Assembly: GCA_944349375.1 (NCBI GenBank)
Contig: CALVMV010000001.1
Location: 62,001 to 126,000, forward strand
Direction of reading: 5' to 3'
DNA length: 64,000 nt
Origin: an uncultured Clostridia bacterium
GTDB lineage: Bacteria; Bacillota; Clostridia; Christensenellales; UBA1242
Shown: positions 14,519 to 22,741 of the stretch, one piece after another
Layout of the letters: each line of letters opens with the position of its first letter
Position numbering within the stretch: the first letter of the stretch is position 1
Notes under the pieces: generated by a model
Seen by the model: only the letters and a program-made list of their open reading frames with translations
What the model was told of the DNA's origin: nothing
Database searches by the model: none
Program-made: the position numbers and the translations under genes

Positions 14519-17254
14519 ATGGGATTTTTTGGCAGTGATAAATCGCAGGTAAAAAAGTTAAAGAAAATTGCTGACAAGGTTTGTTTGTTAGAAGAAAAAT
14601 ATAAAAATTTTACAAATGAAGAATTAAAAGCCTGCACAGAGGAATTTAAAAATAGATACAAAACAGGAACAAGTTTAAATGATTTGTTGCCTGAAGCTTA
14701 TGCTGTTGTAAGAGAGGCAAGTGCTAGAGTATTAAACATGCGACATTTTTATGTACAAATTTTAGGCGGTATAGCATTGCATCAAGGCAGAATTGCAGAA
14801 ATGGGAACAGGTGAAGGTAAAACATTGGTTGAGACTTTGCCTGCTTATTTAAACGCACTAACAGGTAAAGGAGTTCATATCGTAACAGTAAACGAGTATC
14901 TTGCAAAAAGAGATGCTGAGTGGATGGGAAAAGTTTATAAATTTTTAGGCTTGACAGTAGGTGTAACATTGAATAATCAATCGCCAGAACAAAAGAAAGT
15001 TGCTTATTCATGTGACATTACTTATTGTACAAACAATGAACTCGGTTTCGACTACTTGAGGGATAATATGGTTACAAATGCTTCTCAAAGGGTTCAAAGA
15101 GGACTTAATTTTGCGATAGTTGATGAAGTTGACTCAATTTTGATTGACGAGGCAAGAACTCCTCTTATTATTAGCGGAATGGGAACTAAGTCCAGTGAAG
15201 GATATCATAACGCTAATAAATTTGTGAAGACCTTGAAAAAAGATGAAGATGTTGAGATTGATATTAAAACTAAGCAAATCAATCTTACTGAAACCGGGAT
15301 TGAAAAAGCAGAAAAGTTTTTCAAAATTGAAAATTTGTCAGACATAGAAAACTTAGAGCTAAATCATTATATAAACAATGCTTTAAAAGCAAATTTTATC
15401 ATGCATCTTGATGAAAATTATATTGTAAAAGATGGAGAAGTAGTTATTGTAGATGAATTTACAGGAAGATTGTCCCCAGGTAGAAGGTATAGCAATGGTT
15501 TACATCAAGCGATAGAGGCTAAAGAAGGTGTTGAAGTTAAAGATGAAAATCAAACTTTAGCTACAATCACATTCCAAAACTTTTTCAGATTATACACAAA
15601 ATTATCAGGAATGACAGGTACAGCAAAAACAGAAGAAGGGGAATTTAGGACAATTTACAACTTAGATGTTGTTACTATACCACCTAACATTCCTAAGAAA
15701 AGAATTGATGAGCCAGATATTATTTATGTGAGTGAACAAGGGAAAATCAAAGCAATAATTGAAGAAATCAAAAGATGCTCTGAAAATGGGCAACCTGTTT
15801 TAGTGGGTACAATTAATATTGATAAAAGTGAAATAATCTCAAAAGCATTAAAAGAGAATGGGATAAAACATCAAGTATTAAATGCTAAGAACCATGAAAA
15901 AGAAAGTGAAATTGTTGCTCAGGCGGGGAGAAAAAATGCCGTAACTATTGCGACTAATATGGCAGGAAGAGGAACAGATATTCTATTAGGTGGAAATCCT
16001 GAATTTATGGCGACAAAGAAAATGCGTGACAAAGGCTATTCAGAAGAAGAGATTTCTTATGCAACAGCATTTAATACAATTAATGATGATAAATTAAATA
16101 AAGCAAGAGAAGTATATCAAAAATTTTATCAGGAATTTAAGGAAACAACTGATAAAGAAAAAGATGAAGTTCGCAGGTTAGGTGGCTTGCATATAATCGG
16201 AACTGAAAGGCATGAGTCTAGAAGAATTGATAATCAGCTTAGGGGAAGAGCTGGCCGTCAGGGCGATCCAGGTTCGAGTGTATTTTTCCTCTCTCTTGAA
16301 GATGATTTAATAAGAAGATTTGGTGGCGATAGAATGAAAAGGATTGCTTTAATGTTTAGATTAGACGATTCTACTCCAATTCAACTTAAAATATTGTCAA
16401 GACAAATTGAAAATGCACAAAAGAAAATCGAACTTCAAAATTTTGGTCAAAGAAAATCAGTTTTGAAATTCGATGATGTTATGAATAAACAAAGAGAAAT
16501 AATTTATAAAGAACGAAATATGGTTATAGACGGCGAGCCTGTCCATGACAAAATTTATGATATGATACCAGATGTAGTAAATAAGGCTGTTGATAAATGT
16601 GTTGACGACAACAAACCTTTTTATGAATGGGATTTGGATAAAATTAATTCAGAACTTGAAAAAGGATTGTTGCCAAAAGATAGCCATATGATTGATAGCG
16701 ACTTTGTTGAAGGTTGTGACCAATTAGAGTTTACTGATAAGATTATTAAAATTGTTGAAAAAAGATATCAAGAACAAGAAAATCATGTTAAGAAATTAGG
16801 TTTTGATTTTGGACAAATAGAAAGATTTGTTCTTTTAAGAATGGTAGATTTTAACTGGATAGGGCATATAGAAGATATGCAAATGATGAAAGATGAAATC
16901 ATATCAAGACAATTTGGGCAACAGGACCCTGTATTAGCTTACAAAAAAGAAGGTTTTGATTTGTTTGATAAAATGGTCGACAGAATAAGAGAAAATACTG
17001 TTAAAGTTTTGATAAACACAAAAATTGAAGCAAAACAGAAAGAAGAGCCACAACGACCTCAATACCAAGTTTATGTAACAGGAAAAGAATTAACGCCTGA
17101 AGAAAAAGCCCAAAAAGCAGAAAAAGAGAAACAAAAAAGATTTATTCAAAAAACAGTTGTGAATGAAACTCCAAAAATAGGTAGAAATGATCCATGTCCA
17201 TGTGGAAGTGGTAAAAAATATAAAAATTGTTGCTGGGGTAAAGAACATAAATGA
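14519..17254 (+). CDS. secA: Preprotein translocase ATPase SecA
   Basis: 911 residues. It drives export of unfolded proteins through SecYEG. Walker A lies at about 95-103 (MGTGEGKTL), Walker B/DEAD-like box in VDEVDSILIDEARTPLIIS, the preprotein crosslinking domain follows, and the second RecA domain has TNMAGRGTDILLGGNPE and GLHIIGTERHESRRIDNQLRGRAGRQGDPGSS. The C-terminal zinc SEC-C motif is C893-x-C895...C904-C905, for SecB or ribosome contact. AAGGAG precedes the ATG. The stop overlaps the start of a degraded HD-domain gene (ATGA). Confidence 0.98.
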   Translation: MGFFGSDKSQVKKLKKIADKVCLLEEKYKNFTNEELKACTEEFKNRYKTGTSLNDLLPEAYAVVREASARVLNMRHFYVQILGGIALHQGRIAEMGTGEGKTLVETLPAYLNALTGKGVHIVTVNEYLAKRDAEWMGKVYKFLGLTVGVTLNNQSPEQKKVAYSCDITYCTNNELGFDYLRDNMVTNASQRVQRGLNFAIVDEVDSILIDEARTPLIISGMGTKSSEGYHNANKFVKTLKKDEDVEIDIKTKQINLTETGIEKAEKFFKIENLSDIENLELNHYINNALKANFIMHLDENYIVKDGEVVIVDEFTGRLSPGRRYSNGLHQAIEAKEGVEVKDENQTLATITFQNFFRLYTKLSGMTGTAKTEEGEFRTIYNLDVVTIPPNIPKKRIDEPDIIYVSEQGKIKAIIEEIKRCSENGQPVLVGTINIDKSEIISKALKENGIKHQVLNAKNHEKESEIVAQAGRKNAVTIATNMAGRGTDILLGGNPEFMATKKMRDKGYSEEEISYATAFNTINDDKLNKAREVYQKFYQEFKETTDKEKDEVRRLGGLHIIGTERHESRRIDNQLRGRAGRQGDPGSSVFFLSLEDDLIRRFGGDRMKRIALMFRLDDSTPIQLKILSRQIENAQKKIELQNFGQRKSVLKFDDVMNKQREIIYKERNMVIDGEPVHDKIYDMIPDVVNKAVDKCVDDNKPFYEWDLDKINSELEKGLLPKDSHMIDSDFVEGCDQLEFTDKIIKIVEKRYQEQENHVKKLGFDFGQIERFVLLRMVDFNWIGHIEDMQMMKDEIISRQFGQQDPVLAYKKEGFDLFDKMVDRIRENTVKVLINTKIEAKQKEEPQRPQYQVYVTGKELTPEEKAQKAEKEKQKRFIQKTVVNETPKIGRNDPCPCGSGKKYKNCCWGKEHK

Positions 17255-17672
17255 GAAACAAAATAACTTACAAAACAATTTTAAAAGATAAAGAAATTAA
17301 AAACATTTATATGGCAAAATATCTAATGAAGACATTTCTATTATTTGTGATGCGATAGCTCACCACTCAACAGAAGATTTTGATTTTAATTCTTCGAACG
17401 ATGTAGCTTGGGTTTTGCTTATGGCAGACAAAATGGATAATGTTAGAAGCAGATATATTAAAAAATTGATTAGCGAAAAAGATAAGTCAAAAGTAAGTTA
17501 TTTTATAAATAAAATCGTTTTAAAAAAAGTAAAAGATGAAATAATTATAAAAGTATATGTTTATAATAAAGATATTGTTTATGATGAAAAATTACAAAAG
17601 ACTTTTGACCTTTACAAAACAATCATAAGCCATTTTGGTAAGGAAAGTTTGTTTAAAATTATAAAAGTATAA
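17251..17672 (+). pseudogene. Degraded HD-domain protein gene
   Basis: An ATG overlaps the secA stop and opens MRNKITYKTILKDKEIKN, then stops. Adding one base to the A5 run at 17299-17303 joins it to a frame reading HLYGKISNEDISIICDAIAHHS and DVAWVLLMADKMDNVRSRYIKK, then on to the stop at 17672. The AHH and MADK segments match the C-terminal half of HD phosphohydrolase domains, but the N-terminal H...HD metal-binding part is absent. So the gene is both truncated and frameshifted. An 85-residue remnant could still start at 17415, but a catalytic role is unlikely. Confidence 0.65.
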
Positions 17673-17678
17673 AAACAA

Positions 17679-17710
17679 AAAAAACTGAGCGATTTTGCTC
17701 AGTTTTTTTT
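17679..17710. terminator. Bidirectional terminator between the HD remnant and rplL
   Basis: ACTGAGC (17684-17690), loop GATTTT, GCTCAGT (17697-17703), with A- and T-tracts on either side serving both strands. Confidence 0.9.
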
Positions 17711-17731
17711 ACACAATATTCTTTATTTGAC

Positions 17732-18106
17732 TTATTTTAATTTAACAGTTGCGCCAGCTTCTTTGAGTTTAGCTTCAATATCTTTAGCTTCGTTTGTAGG
17801 TACGTTTTCTTTAATTACTTTTGGAGCGCTTTCTACAAGAGCTTTAGCTTCGCCAAGTCCAAGTCCTGTGATTTCTCTTACAACTTTGATTACAGCGATT
17901 TTGTTAGCTCCGATTTCAGAAAGTTCTACATTGAATTCTGTTTTTTCTTCTGCAGGAGCAGCAGCGCCAGCAACTGGAGCAGCAGCAACAGCTACAGGAG
18001 CAGCAGCACTAACACCAAAAGTTTCTTCAAGTTCTTTTACAAGTTCACTAACTTCAAGAACGCTCATAGTTTTGATTTCTTCAACTAATTTTTTAATATC
18101 AGCCAT
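17732..18106 (-). CDS. rplL: Ribosomal protein L7/L12
   Basis: 124 residues. The N-terminal dimerisation helices ([19 protein letters not shown]) are followed by an Ala/Pro-rich hinge ([19 protein letters not shown]) and the C-terminal factor-binding domain ending [13 protein letters not shown]. It forms the ribosomal stalk and recruits GTPase factors. AAGGAGG precedes the ATG. It is second in the rplJ-rplL operon, 29 bp behind rplJ. Confidence 0.98.
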   Translation of the reverse strand: MADIKKLVEEIKTMSVLEVSELVKELEETFGVSAAAPVAVAAAPVAGAAAPAEEKTEFNVELSEIGANKIAVIKVVREITGLGLGEAKALVESAPKVIKENVPTNEAKDIEAKLKEAGATVKLK

Positions 18107-18135
18107 TTTTATTTTCCTCCTTAATTTTTATGCGA

Positions 18136-18651
18136 TTACTTTGATGCAATAGCATTCAAAGCGATAGTTAACCCTTGAACAGGGGCATTGAGAACTCTTG
18201 CAAGAGCAGAAATAGGTCCATTGAGAGTTCCAAGTAATTTGGCAATAAGAACTTCTTTTGTAGGAAGTTTTGCCAAAGCTTCAATTTCCTTGCTTTCAAC
18301 GAAGTTGCCATTTAATAAACCAAATTTTACGGTTAATTTCTTTGTTTTTTCAGCAGTTTCACAAACAATTTTTGCTCCACTGACTTCGTCATCATAACTG
18401 AAAGCAACCGCGCTAGTGCCATGTAAATAATCTTCGGCACCCTTGATTCCGAGTTCGTTGAGTGCAAGGAGCATAAGTTTATTTTTGTAAACTTTATATT
18501 CTGCGCCGTTTTTCTTGAAATTTCTTCTCATTTCAGTATCTTCGGCAACAGTGAGCTTATTGTAATCAACAAAAGTTACAGACTTTGCTTTAGAAAGTTT
18601 GTCTTTTATTTCTTCAACAATAAGTTTTTTTGCTTCTAAATTAGCACTCAT
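18136..18651 (-). CDS. rplJ: Ribosomal protein L10
   Basis: 171 residues. It has the L10 pattern: VEEIKDKLSKAKSVTFVDYNKLTVAEDTEMRR, then VYKNKLMLLAL and a C-terminal helix (ISALARVLNAPVQGLTIALNAI) that anchors L7/L12 dimers. It is preceded by an L10 leader RNA with an attenuator hairpin, so stalk protein synthesis is probably autoregulated by L10(L12)4. GGAGG lies upstream. Confidence 0.97.
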   Translation of the reverse strand: MSANLEAKKLIVEEIKDKLSKAKSVTFVDYNKLTVAEDTEMRRNFKKNGAEYKVYKNKLMLLALNELGIKGAEDYLHGTSAVAFSYDDEVSGAKIVCETAEKTKKLTVKFGLLNGNFVESKEIEALAKLPTKEVLIAKLLGTLNGPISALARVLNAPVQGLTIALNAIASK

Positions 18652-18697
18652 TGTTCTTTTCCTCCTTTTTAAGAATATTGTGTAATAAAAACAAAAT

Positions 18698-18821
18698 CTC
18701 TACGCCTTAGGAAAAAAGCGTAGAGTATAATAAATCTCAATATTTGCTTCTTTCCTCGGCAAGCACGCCAATAGCGTTTATGTTTTCACGCTTGCTGTCT
18801 ATGGATAAGATTTTATTTTCG
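18698..18821 (-). promoter_or_regulatory. L10 leader (ribosomal protein autoregulatory RNA) with terminator
   Basis: The transcript from the promoter at 18856-18828 contains paired segments around GACAGCAAGCGTGAAA and CGTGCTTGCCGAGGAAAGAAGC, which match the L10-binding fold known upstream of rplJ in Firmicutes. It ends in a perfect 8-bp hairpin CTCTACGC / GCGTAGAG (18725-18718 with 18705-18698) followed by ATTTTGTTTTTA, a Rho-independent terminator. Excess L10-L12 would favour termination. Confidence 0.85.
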
Positions 18822-18827
18822 TATGCT

Positions 18828-18856
18828 ATTATATACAAAAATAATATTGTTGTCAA
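18828..18856 (-). promoter_or_regulatory. rplJ-rplL promoter
   Basis: TTGACA (18856-18851), 17-bp spacer, TATAAT (18833-18828): full consensus. Confidence 0.88.
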
Positions 18857-18872
18857 CTATTTTTTCAAAAAA

Positions 18873-18894
18873 AAGAGCTAAATTTTTAGCTCTT
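18873..18894 (-). terminator. Terminator of the acidic membrane protein gene
   Basis: AAGAGCTAAA (18873-18882) and TTTAGCTCTT (18885-18894), extended by A-tracts; overlaps the stop codon. Confidence 0.75.
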
Positions 18895-19804
18895 ATTCTT
18901 CATCATCTTTTTTGTCTGATTTCTTTTTAGTGTCTTCTTGGAAATCATCAATAATATCATCTGCTAAATCATCTAAAGTATCTTCATCAGATATCACTGT
19001 TTCTTTTTTTAGCATTTCAAGAAGTTCATCAAATCTTTTGTCTAAATCATCTTCTTCATCTTTTGTATCTATTTCTTCATCATCAATATCTTCGGCAGGT
19101 TGATCTTCTTCCTTTTCTTCAACTGTTGCATTATCTTCTACAGCTTCTTCAGTTTCTTTTTCAGATTCTTCTTCAGTTTCATTTTCTTGTGCGACATAAT
19201 CTTCTACAACAGGTTCTTCAAGAGTAATGTTTTGTTCTATGTCGCTTTGTTCAGAAACTTCATCTTCACTTTTTTCTTCACTTGTGTCGTCTTCAACTTT
19301 TTCTTCAACAGGCGTTTCTTCTATAGCAATTTCGTTTTTAGATAAGTTTTCTGTTTCAGGAAGAGCTAAAACTTCCTTCTCAACTCTTTCTTCGTTTTTT
19401 TCGTTTTTAACTTCTTTTTCTTCCTTTAAAGTGTTGTTAAAAGCTTCTTCTTCTGCAGCACTTTCATTTACAAGTTCATTTATCTCGTCATTAGTCATAA
19501 ATTTTTTGCTTCTTTTATAAAGAGCAAACGTAAGAACTACAATCATTACACAAACAACTAAAGCGATTATTAATGCTACGATTAATGCATAAAATTCACT
19601 AAATCCTTGAATAAAAGAGAAGATTAAGAAGAACCAACTAGTGAAAGCGACAAAAGGCATTGCCATAATTAGTAAAATGTTAGTTGTGTTTAATTTAATA
19701 GCCTTTTTAAAAGCAATAATAACTGATACAACTGCACATATAGAAAATATTATTCCTAAGATAAATGCAGAAACTTGACCAGATGTAAGATTTTCAAAAT
19801 TCAT
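18893..19804 (-). CDS. Membrane protein with a long acidic cytoplasmic tail, unknown function
   Basis: 303 residues from the ATG at 19804, chosen because GGAGGG lies 5 bases upstream; the 12 extra codons of the longest frame contain that site. Residues 10-110 hold three or four transmembrane helices (AFILGIIFSICAVVSVIIAF, then ILLIMAMPFVAFTSWFFLI and ALIVALIIALVVCVMIVVL). From about 125 to the end the chain is low-complexity Glu/Asp/Lys/Val, over one third acidic. It is a single-gene unit. A role in binding cations, polybasic proteins or the division/translation apparatus would be guesswork. Confidence 0.75.
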   Translation of the reverse strand: MNFENLTSGQVSAFILGIIFSICAVVSVIIAFKKAIKLNTTNILLIMAMPFVAFTSWFFLIFSFIQGFSEFYALIVALIIALVVCVMIVVLTFALYKRSKKFMTNDEINELVNESAAEEEAFNNTLKEEKEVKNEKNEERVEKEVLALPETENLSKNEIAIEETPVEEKVEDDTSEEKSEDEVSEQSDIEQNITLEEPVVEDYVAQENETEEESEKETEEAVEDNATVEEKEEDQPAEDIDDEEIDTKDEEDDLDKRFDELLEMLKKETVISDEDTLDDLADDIIDDFQEDTKKKSDKKDDEE

Positions 19805-19826
19805 ATTTCCCTCCAAACTTACCTTA

Positions 19827-19855
19827 ATTTTATCATACAAAAATCAGTTTGTCAA
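19827..19855 (-). promoter_or_regulatory. Promoter of the acidic-tail membrane protein gene
   Basis: TTGACA (19855-19850), 17-bp spacer, TAAAAT (19832-19827). Confidence 0.8.
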
Positions 19856-19930
19856 TATTGTTTTGTAAAATTATTTTATAAGTTTGAAATATTTATTCAT
19901 TCCTTATTTTGACAAAAAGTTAAAAATATT

Positions 19931-19958
19931 TTGAAAATAGATTGAATTAGGTTATACT
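19931..19958 (+). promoter_or_regulatory. Promoter with the start codon at +1 (leaderless)
   Basis: TTGAAA (19931-19936), 16-bp spacer, TATACT (19953-19958), then only 7 bases before the ATG at 19966. No ribosome site exists, so the mRNA is probably leaderless. Confidence 0.6.
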
Positions 19959-19965
19959 ACTATAA

Positions 19966-20895
19966 ATGGAAAGTCAAAACGGAGCAGAAAAAAACAAACT
20001 GAGCAAAAAAAATCTTTGGTTAATAATTGTCGGCAGTGTTATAGGAGTTGCTATAATAGTTGGGATACTGCTAGCATTTTTATTAAACTATAATGTAAAT
20101 GCACCGGATAAAGTTGTGGTAGATAAGCAAGAAAAGACTTATTTTTCTGTTACTGCAAATGATAGTTATGTTGGATACAGATTTAAGTTTAAATCAGAAA
20201 ATACTGAACTTGTTTTTGATAGCAAAAGTAATGTTATTACTATGGAAGAGCTGGAAGGCCTTGTTGCTGGTGAAAAATATGAAATCACTGCATGTTACTT
20301 AGCAGAAACAGAAGGGGCAAACAGCGATTACAGTCAGCCAATAACTTGGATATGTTATTTCAGATTATCTACCCCTAATGTAAGTTATCAACAGGATGGA
20401 GTCCTGTCTTGGGATAAAATAGAAAACGCGGATTATTATACAATTATGATTTTTACATCCACAGGTTTAATTCAAAAAGAAACAACCTCGTTAAGTTTTG
20501 ATTTAAATGACATTAACGGTGGAGTTTATCAAATATATGTTTGTGCAAATTCAAATAATAAATATTATGAACAAAGCATTTTAGCAGAAAAGATAGAAGT
20601 AAGTTTTATAAAAAATTTTAAACCTTTTGAATCTGCCACTTTAGATACAAAAACAAAAATTTTAACTATAATAGGCTCACAATTAATTACTAATATTGAT
20701 ATTAAAATAGATTACAAAGTGTCCAAAAACTATTCAGTAACCTATAAAAAGATAGGGGATAAATATCAATATGAAATTAACTTAAATTCTAGCCCATTTG
20801 TTGTTACAGAAGAAAGTAAAATAGAAGTAAATCCTTCTACCCTTGATTCTTATAATATATATAACGGGCAACCAACAACAGTGGTTATGAATTAA
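19966..20895 (+). CDS. Single-pass membrane protein with fibronectin III-like ectodomains
   Basis: 309 residues. A short charged N-terminus precedes one transmembrane helix (LWLIIVGSVIGVAIIVGILLAFLL, about 17-40), so the rest faces outside. The ectodomain is beta-rich: residues 140-205 have an FN3-like repeat (GVLSWDKIENADYYTIMIFTSTG, then GGVYQIYVCA). No sortase motif. It is divergent from the acidic-tail membrane protein and probably expressed from a leaderless mRNA. The ligand is unknown. The style resembles the ectodomain of the 2774-residue surface protein at 26166. Confidence 0.75.
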   Translation: MESQNGAEKNKLSKKNLWLIIVGSVIGVAIIVGILLAFLLNYNVNAPDKVVVDKQEKTYFSVTANDSYVGYRFKFKSENTELVFDSKSNVITMEELEGLVAGEKYEITACYLAETEGANSDYSQPITWICYFRLSTPNVSYQQDGVLSWDKIENADYYTIMIFTSTGLIQKETTSLSFDLNDINGGVYQIYVCANSNNKYYEQSILAEKIEVSFIKNFKPFESATLDTKTKILTIIGSQLITNIDIKIDYKVSKNYSVTYKKIGDKYQYEINLNSSPFVVTEESKIEVNPSTLDSYNIYNGQPTTVVMN

Positions 20896-20969
20896 AAATT
20901 TAAATAAATTGATAAAATTATTTTGATTAATTAACAAATTATGATAAAATCATCATAGGAGCTATTAAA

Positions 20970-21266
20970 ATGAAATATGTTTACCCTGCTATTTTTGTTA
21001 AAGATGAAAATGAAGAGTATAAAGTTTTTTTCCCAGACCTTGAATTAACAACAGATGGAAAAATAATGGAAGAGGCATTCTTATACGCAAAAGGATTTTT
21101 AAAATCATTTTTTGTTTATGTTGAAAAATACGATATGGCTTATAATGAACCAACTGATTATGAAACAATAAAAAAACAAAACGAATTTGCAAATGAAATT
21201 ATGCTCATTGATGCTCAAGTCGACAAAAACGACCTTAAAAACCCAACAAAATATTTCAAAAATTAA
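20970..21266 (+). CDS. HicB-like protein (solitary)
   Basis: 98 residues. The N-terminal half has the HicB antitoxin-like pattern: YPAIFVKDENEEYKVFFPDLE followed by an EEAFLYAKGFL helix. The C-terminal half (YETIKKQNEFANEIMLIDAQ) is helical and lacks a clear HTH or RHH domain. AGGAG lies 9 bases before the ATG. No HicA toxin gene is adjacent, so this is either an orphan or a HicB-fold protein with another job. It is expressed separately from the following rpmG operon, which has its own promoter. Confidence 0.7.
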   Translation: MKYVYPAIFVKDENEEYKVFFPDLELTTDGKIMEEAFLYAKGFLKSFFVYVEKYDMAYNEPTDYETIKKQNEFANEIMLIDAQVDKNDLKNPTKYFKN

Positions 21267-21275
21267 TAATTATAG

Positions 21276-21304
21276 TTGACAAATCTTCTGCTTTATGTTA
21301 TTAT
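21276..21304 (+). promoter_or_regulatory. Promoter of rpmG-secE-nusG
   Basis: TTGACA (21276-21281), 17-bp spacer, TATTAT (21299-21304). A hairpin with a U-run begins at the predicted +1. Confidence 0.85.
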
Positions 21305-21308
21305 TTGA

Positions 21309-21341
21309 CTAACACTTCCTAAAGAGGGGTGTTAGTTTTTT
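21309..21341 (+). terminator. Hairpin plus T6 at the 5' end of the rpmG-secE-nusG transcript
   Basis: CTAACACTTC (21309-21318) pairs with GGGGTGTTAG (21326-21335, two G-U pairs), loop CTAAAGA, followed by TTTTTT. It lies between promoter and first gene and begins about where transcription starts, so it may act as an attenuator or terminate HicB-like gene readthrough. Confidence 0.65.
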
Positions 21342-21359
21342 GTTAGGAGATGAAAAAAT

Positions 21360-21521
21360 ATGGCAACACCAAAACGAAAAAATATTACACTTGCTTGCAC
21401 AGAATGTCAAGAAAGAAACTATGCTACAAGCAAAAATACTGCTGCAAATGCAGAGAGAATTGAAATTAAAAAATTTTGCCCAAAATGTGGAAAAAGAACT
21501 GTTCACAAAGAAACAAAATAA
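21360..21521 (+). CDS. rpmG: Ribosomal protein L33, zinc-binding form
   Basis: 53 residues read directly from the [22 protein letters not shown]... ending [14 protein letters not shown]. Two CxxC pairs (C13/C16 and C40/C43) mark the zinc-containing L33 type. AGGAGA lies 9 bases upstream. A longer open frame overlapping in another phase (21340-21648) is spurious. The order rpmG-secE-nusG followed by rplK-rplA is the standard bacterial arrangement. Confidence 0.96.
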   Translation: MATPKRKNITLACTECQERNYATSKNTAANAERIEIKKFCPKCGKRTVHKETK

Positions 21522-21533
21522 TTGGGGGATTCT

Positions 21534-21974
21534 ATGTCTAAAAAGAAAAAGTCGTCAAAAAATAAATCTAAAACAGTTAACCAAAAACCTAATTTGGCTA
21601 TTGAAAACCAAGCTGAAGTTGTTAATGAAAGCAAAAACGATGATTTAAATGTTGAAAAAACAGAAAATGTTGTAGAAACAAAATTAGGTAATAATGCTGT
21701 TAAAGATAATGCTAATGCTAATGCTAAAAAGAGCAAAATAGAATCTAAAGATAAAGACAAAAAGAAATCAACAAAATCGAAAGAACCTAAAGAAAAAGGT
21801 AAGTTAAAGAGAAAAGCTAAAGAAACCATTTCTGAAATCAAAAAAGTAACTTGGCCAACTTTCGGAGAAGTTGTTAGAAAAACAGGAGTCGTATTGGCTG
21901 TTGTAATCATTTTTGCTGTTGTTATTTTTGGAATAGATACTTTGCTTGGATATTTGACAGGTCTAATTAGATAA
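21534..21974 (+). CDS. secE: Preprotein translocase subunit SecE with a long Lys-rich extension
   Basis: 146 residues from the ATG at 21534 (GGGGGA 4 bases upstream; a TTG start 12 bases earlier is less likely). Residues 1-85 are low complexity and rich in Lys, Asn, Ser and Glu. The conserved SecE domain is at the C-terminus: KETISEIKKVTWPTFGEVV and one transmembrane helix (GVVLAVVIIFAVVIFGIDTLLGYL). SecE clamps SecY in the membrane. Firmicute SecE is often only about 60 residues, so the extension is notable. Confidence 0.93.
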   Translation: MSKKKKSSKNKSKTVNQKPNLAIENQAEVVNESKNDDLNVEKTENVVETKLGNNAVKDNANANAKKSKIESKDKDKKKSTKSKEPKEKGKLKRKAKETISEIKKVTWPTFGEVVRKTGVVLAVVIIFAVVIFGIDTLLGYLTGLIR

Positions 21975-21983
21975 GGGGTGAAT

Positions 21984-22601
21984 ATGGACGAAAAAGAAGT
22001 TCAAAATGAACAAATGAATCAAAATGAGTTAGAAAAACAAGATGATGTAAAAGAATCAAAGAAACAAATTGATGCTGAATCAATCCCTACACAATGGTAT
22101 GTTTTGCACACTTTTTCGGGATATGAAAATGTTGCAAAAAAGAACCTTGAAACAGTGATTGAAAAGTTCAATCTTCAAAACAGGATATTCGAAATTGTAA
22201 TTCCTATGGAAGATGTTGTTGAAGAAAAGAAAGGGAAAAAAGTTCTTGTTCAAAGAAAATCTATGCCTTGCTACATTTTTGTAAAAATGAAATATGCAGA
22301 TGATTTATGGCACAATGTGGTTGCAACTAGAGGTATTACAGGATTTGCTGGACCAAAAGGAAGACCTTTACCATTGCCAGAAGAAGATGTAATTAAAATG
22401 AAACTTGAGAAAATTAAAGTTGAAGTTGATGTTGAAGTTGATGACTTAATTGAAGTTGTAGATGGACCTTTAAGCGGAATGGTTGGAAAAGTGTCAAAGG
22501 TTAATAGCGAAGAAGGCGTTGTAACTGCAATTATTGAAATGTTCGGAAGGGAAACATCTGTTGAACTTCAGTTCTCTCAGATTAGAAAGGCAAACAAATA
22601 A
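21984..22601 (+). CDS. nusG: Transcription elongation/termination factor NusG
   Basis: 205 residues from the ATG at 21984; AAGGGG lies 5 bases upstream, whereas the GTG at 21978 overlaps that site. The NGN domain starts at QWYVLHTFSGYENVAKKNLE, and the C-terminal KOW domain has VVDGPLSGMVGKVSKVNSEEGVV. An acidic Gln-rich N-terminal extension of about 35 residues precedes it. NusG binds RNA polymerase and modulates pausing. Third gene of rpmG-secE-nusG. Confidence 0.96.
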   Translation: MDEKEVQNEQMNQNELEKQDDVKESKKQIDAESIPTQWYVLHTFSGYENVAKKNLETVIEKFNLQNRIFEIVIPMEDVVEEKKGKKVLVQRKSMPCYIFVKMKYADDLWHNVVATRGITGFAGPKGRPLPLPEEDVIKMKLEKIKVEVDVEVDDLIEVVDGPLSGMVGKVSKVNSEEGVVTAIIEMFGRETSVELQFSQIRKANK

Positions 22602-22624
22602 TTTAATAATGTTTTTAATAATGC

Positions 22625-22653
22625 TTGACAATTTATTTGTTCTTGATTATAAT
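22625..22653 (+). promoter_or_regulatory. rplK-rplA promoter
   Basis: TTGACA (22625-22630), 17-bp spacer, TATAAT (22648-22653): full consensus. A terminator-like hairpin follows immediately. Confidence 0.88.
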
Positions 22654-22657
22654 TAAA

Positions 22658-22687
22658 ATGTTAAAACTGAGGTTTTAGCATTTTTTT
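22658..22687 (+). terminator. Hairpin plus T7 at +1 of the rplK transcript
   Basis: ATGTTAAAAC (22658-22667) pairs with GTTTTAGCAT (22672-22681, one G-U pair), loop TGAG, then T-run to 22687. It may terminate nusG readthrough, attenuate rplK, or both; it overlaps the expected rplK start site. Confidence 0.7.
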
Positions 22688-22724
22688 GTGGGAGATGGGA
22701 ACTGCAACCCGTCAAATATACCAC
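22688..22724 (+). promoter_or_regulatory. Putative L1-binding autoregulatory hairpin before rplK
   Basis: GTGG (22688-22691) pairs with CCAC (22721-22724) and GATGGG (22694-22699) with CCCGTC (22708-22713), giving two helices split by an asymmetric AU-rich internal loop. This resembles the L1 rRNA site mimic placed ahead of rplK-rplA in many bacteria, through which L1 represses its own operon. Inference from fold and context. Confidence 0.6.
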
Positions 22725-22741
22725 TATATAAGGAGGAAAAA

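Noticed and set aside
20970..21266. HicAB toxin-antitoxin pair
   Set aside because: No HicA gene (small dsRNA-binding protein) precedes or follows the HicB-like gene; the next gene is rpmG.
21340..21648. 102-codon frame overlapping rpmG and secE
   Set aside because: It competes with an unmistakable L33 sequence in another phase and with secE.
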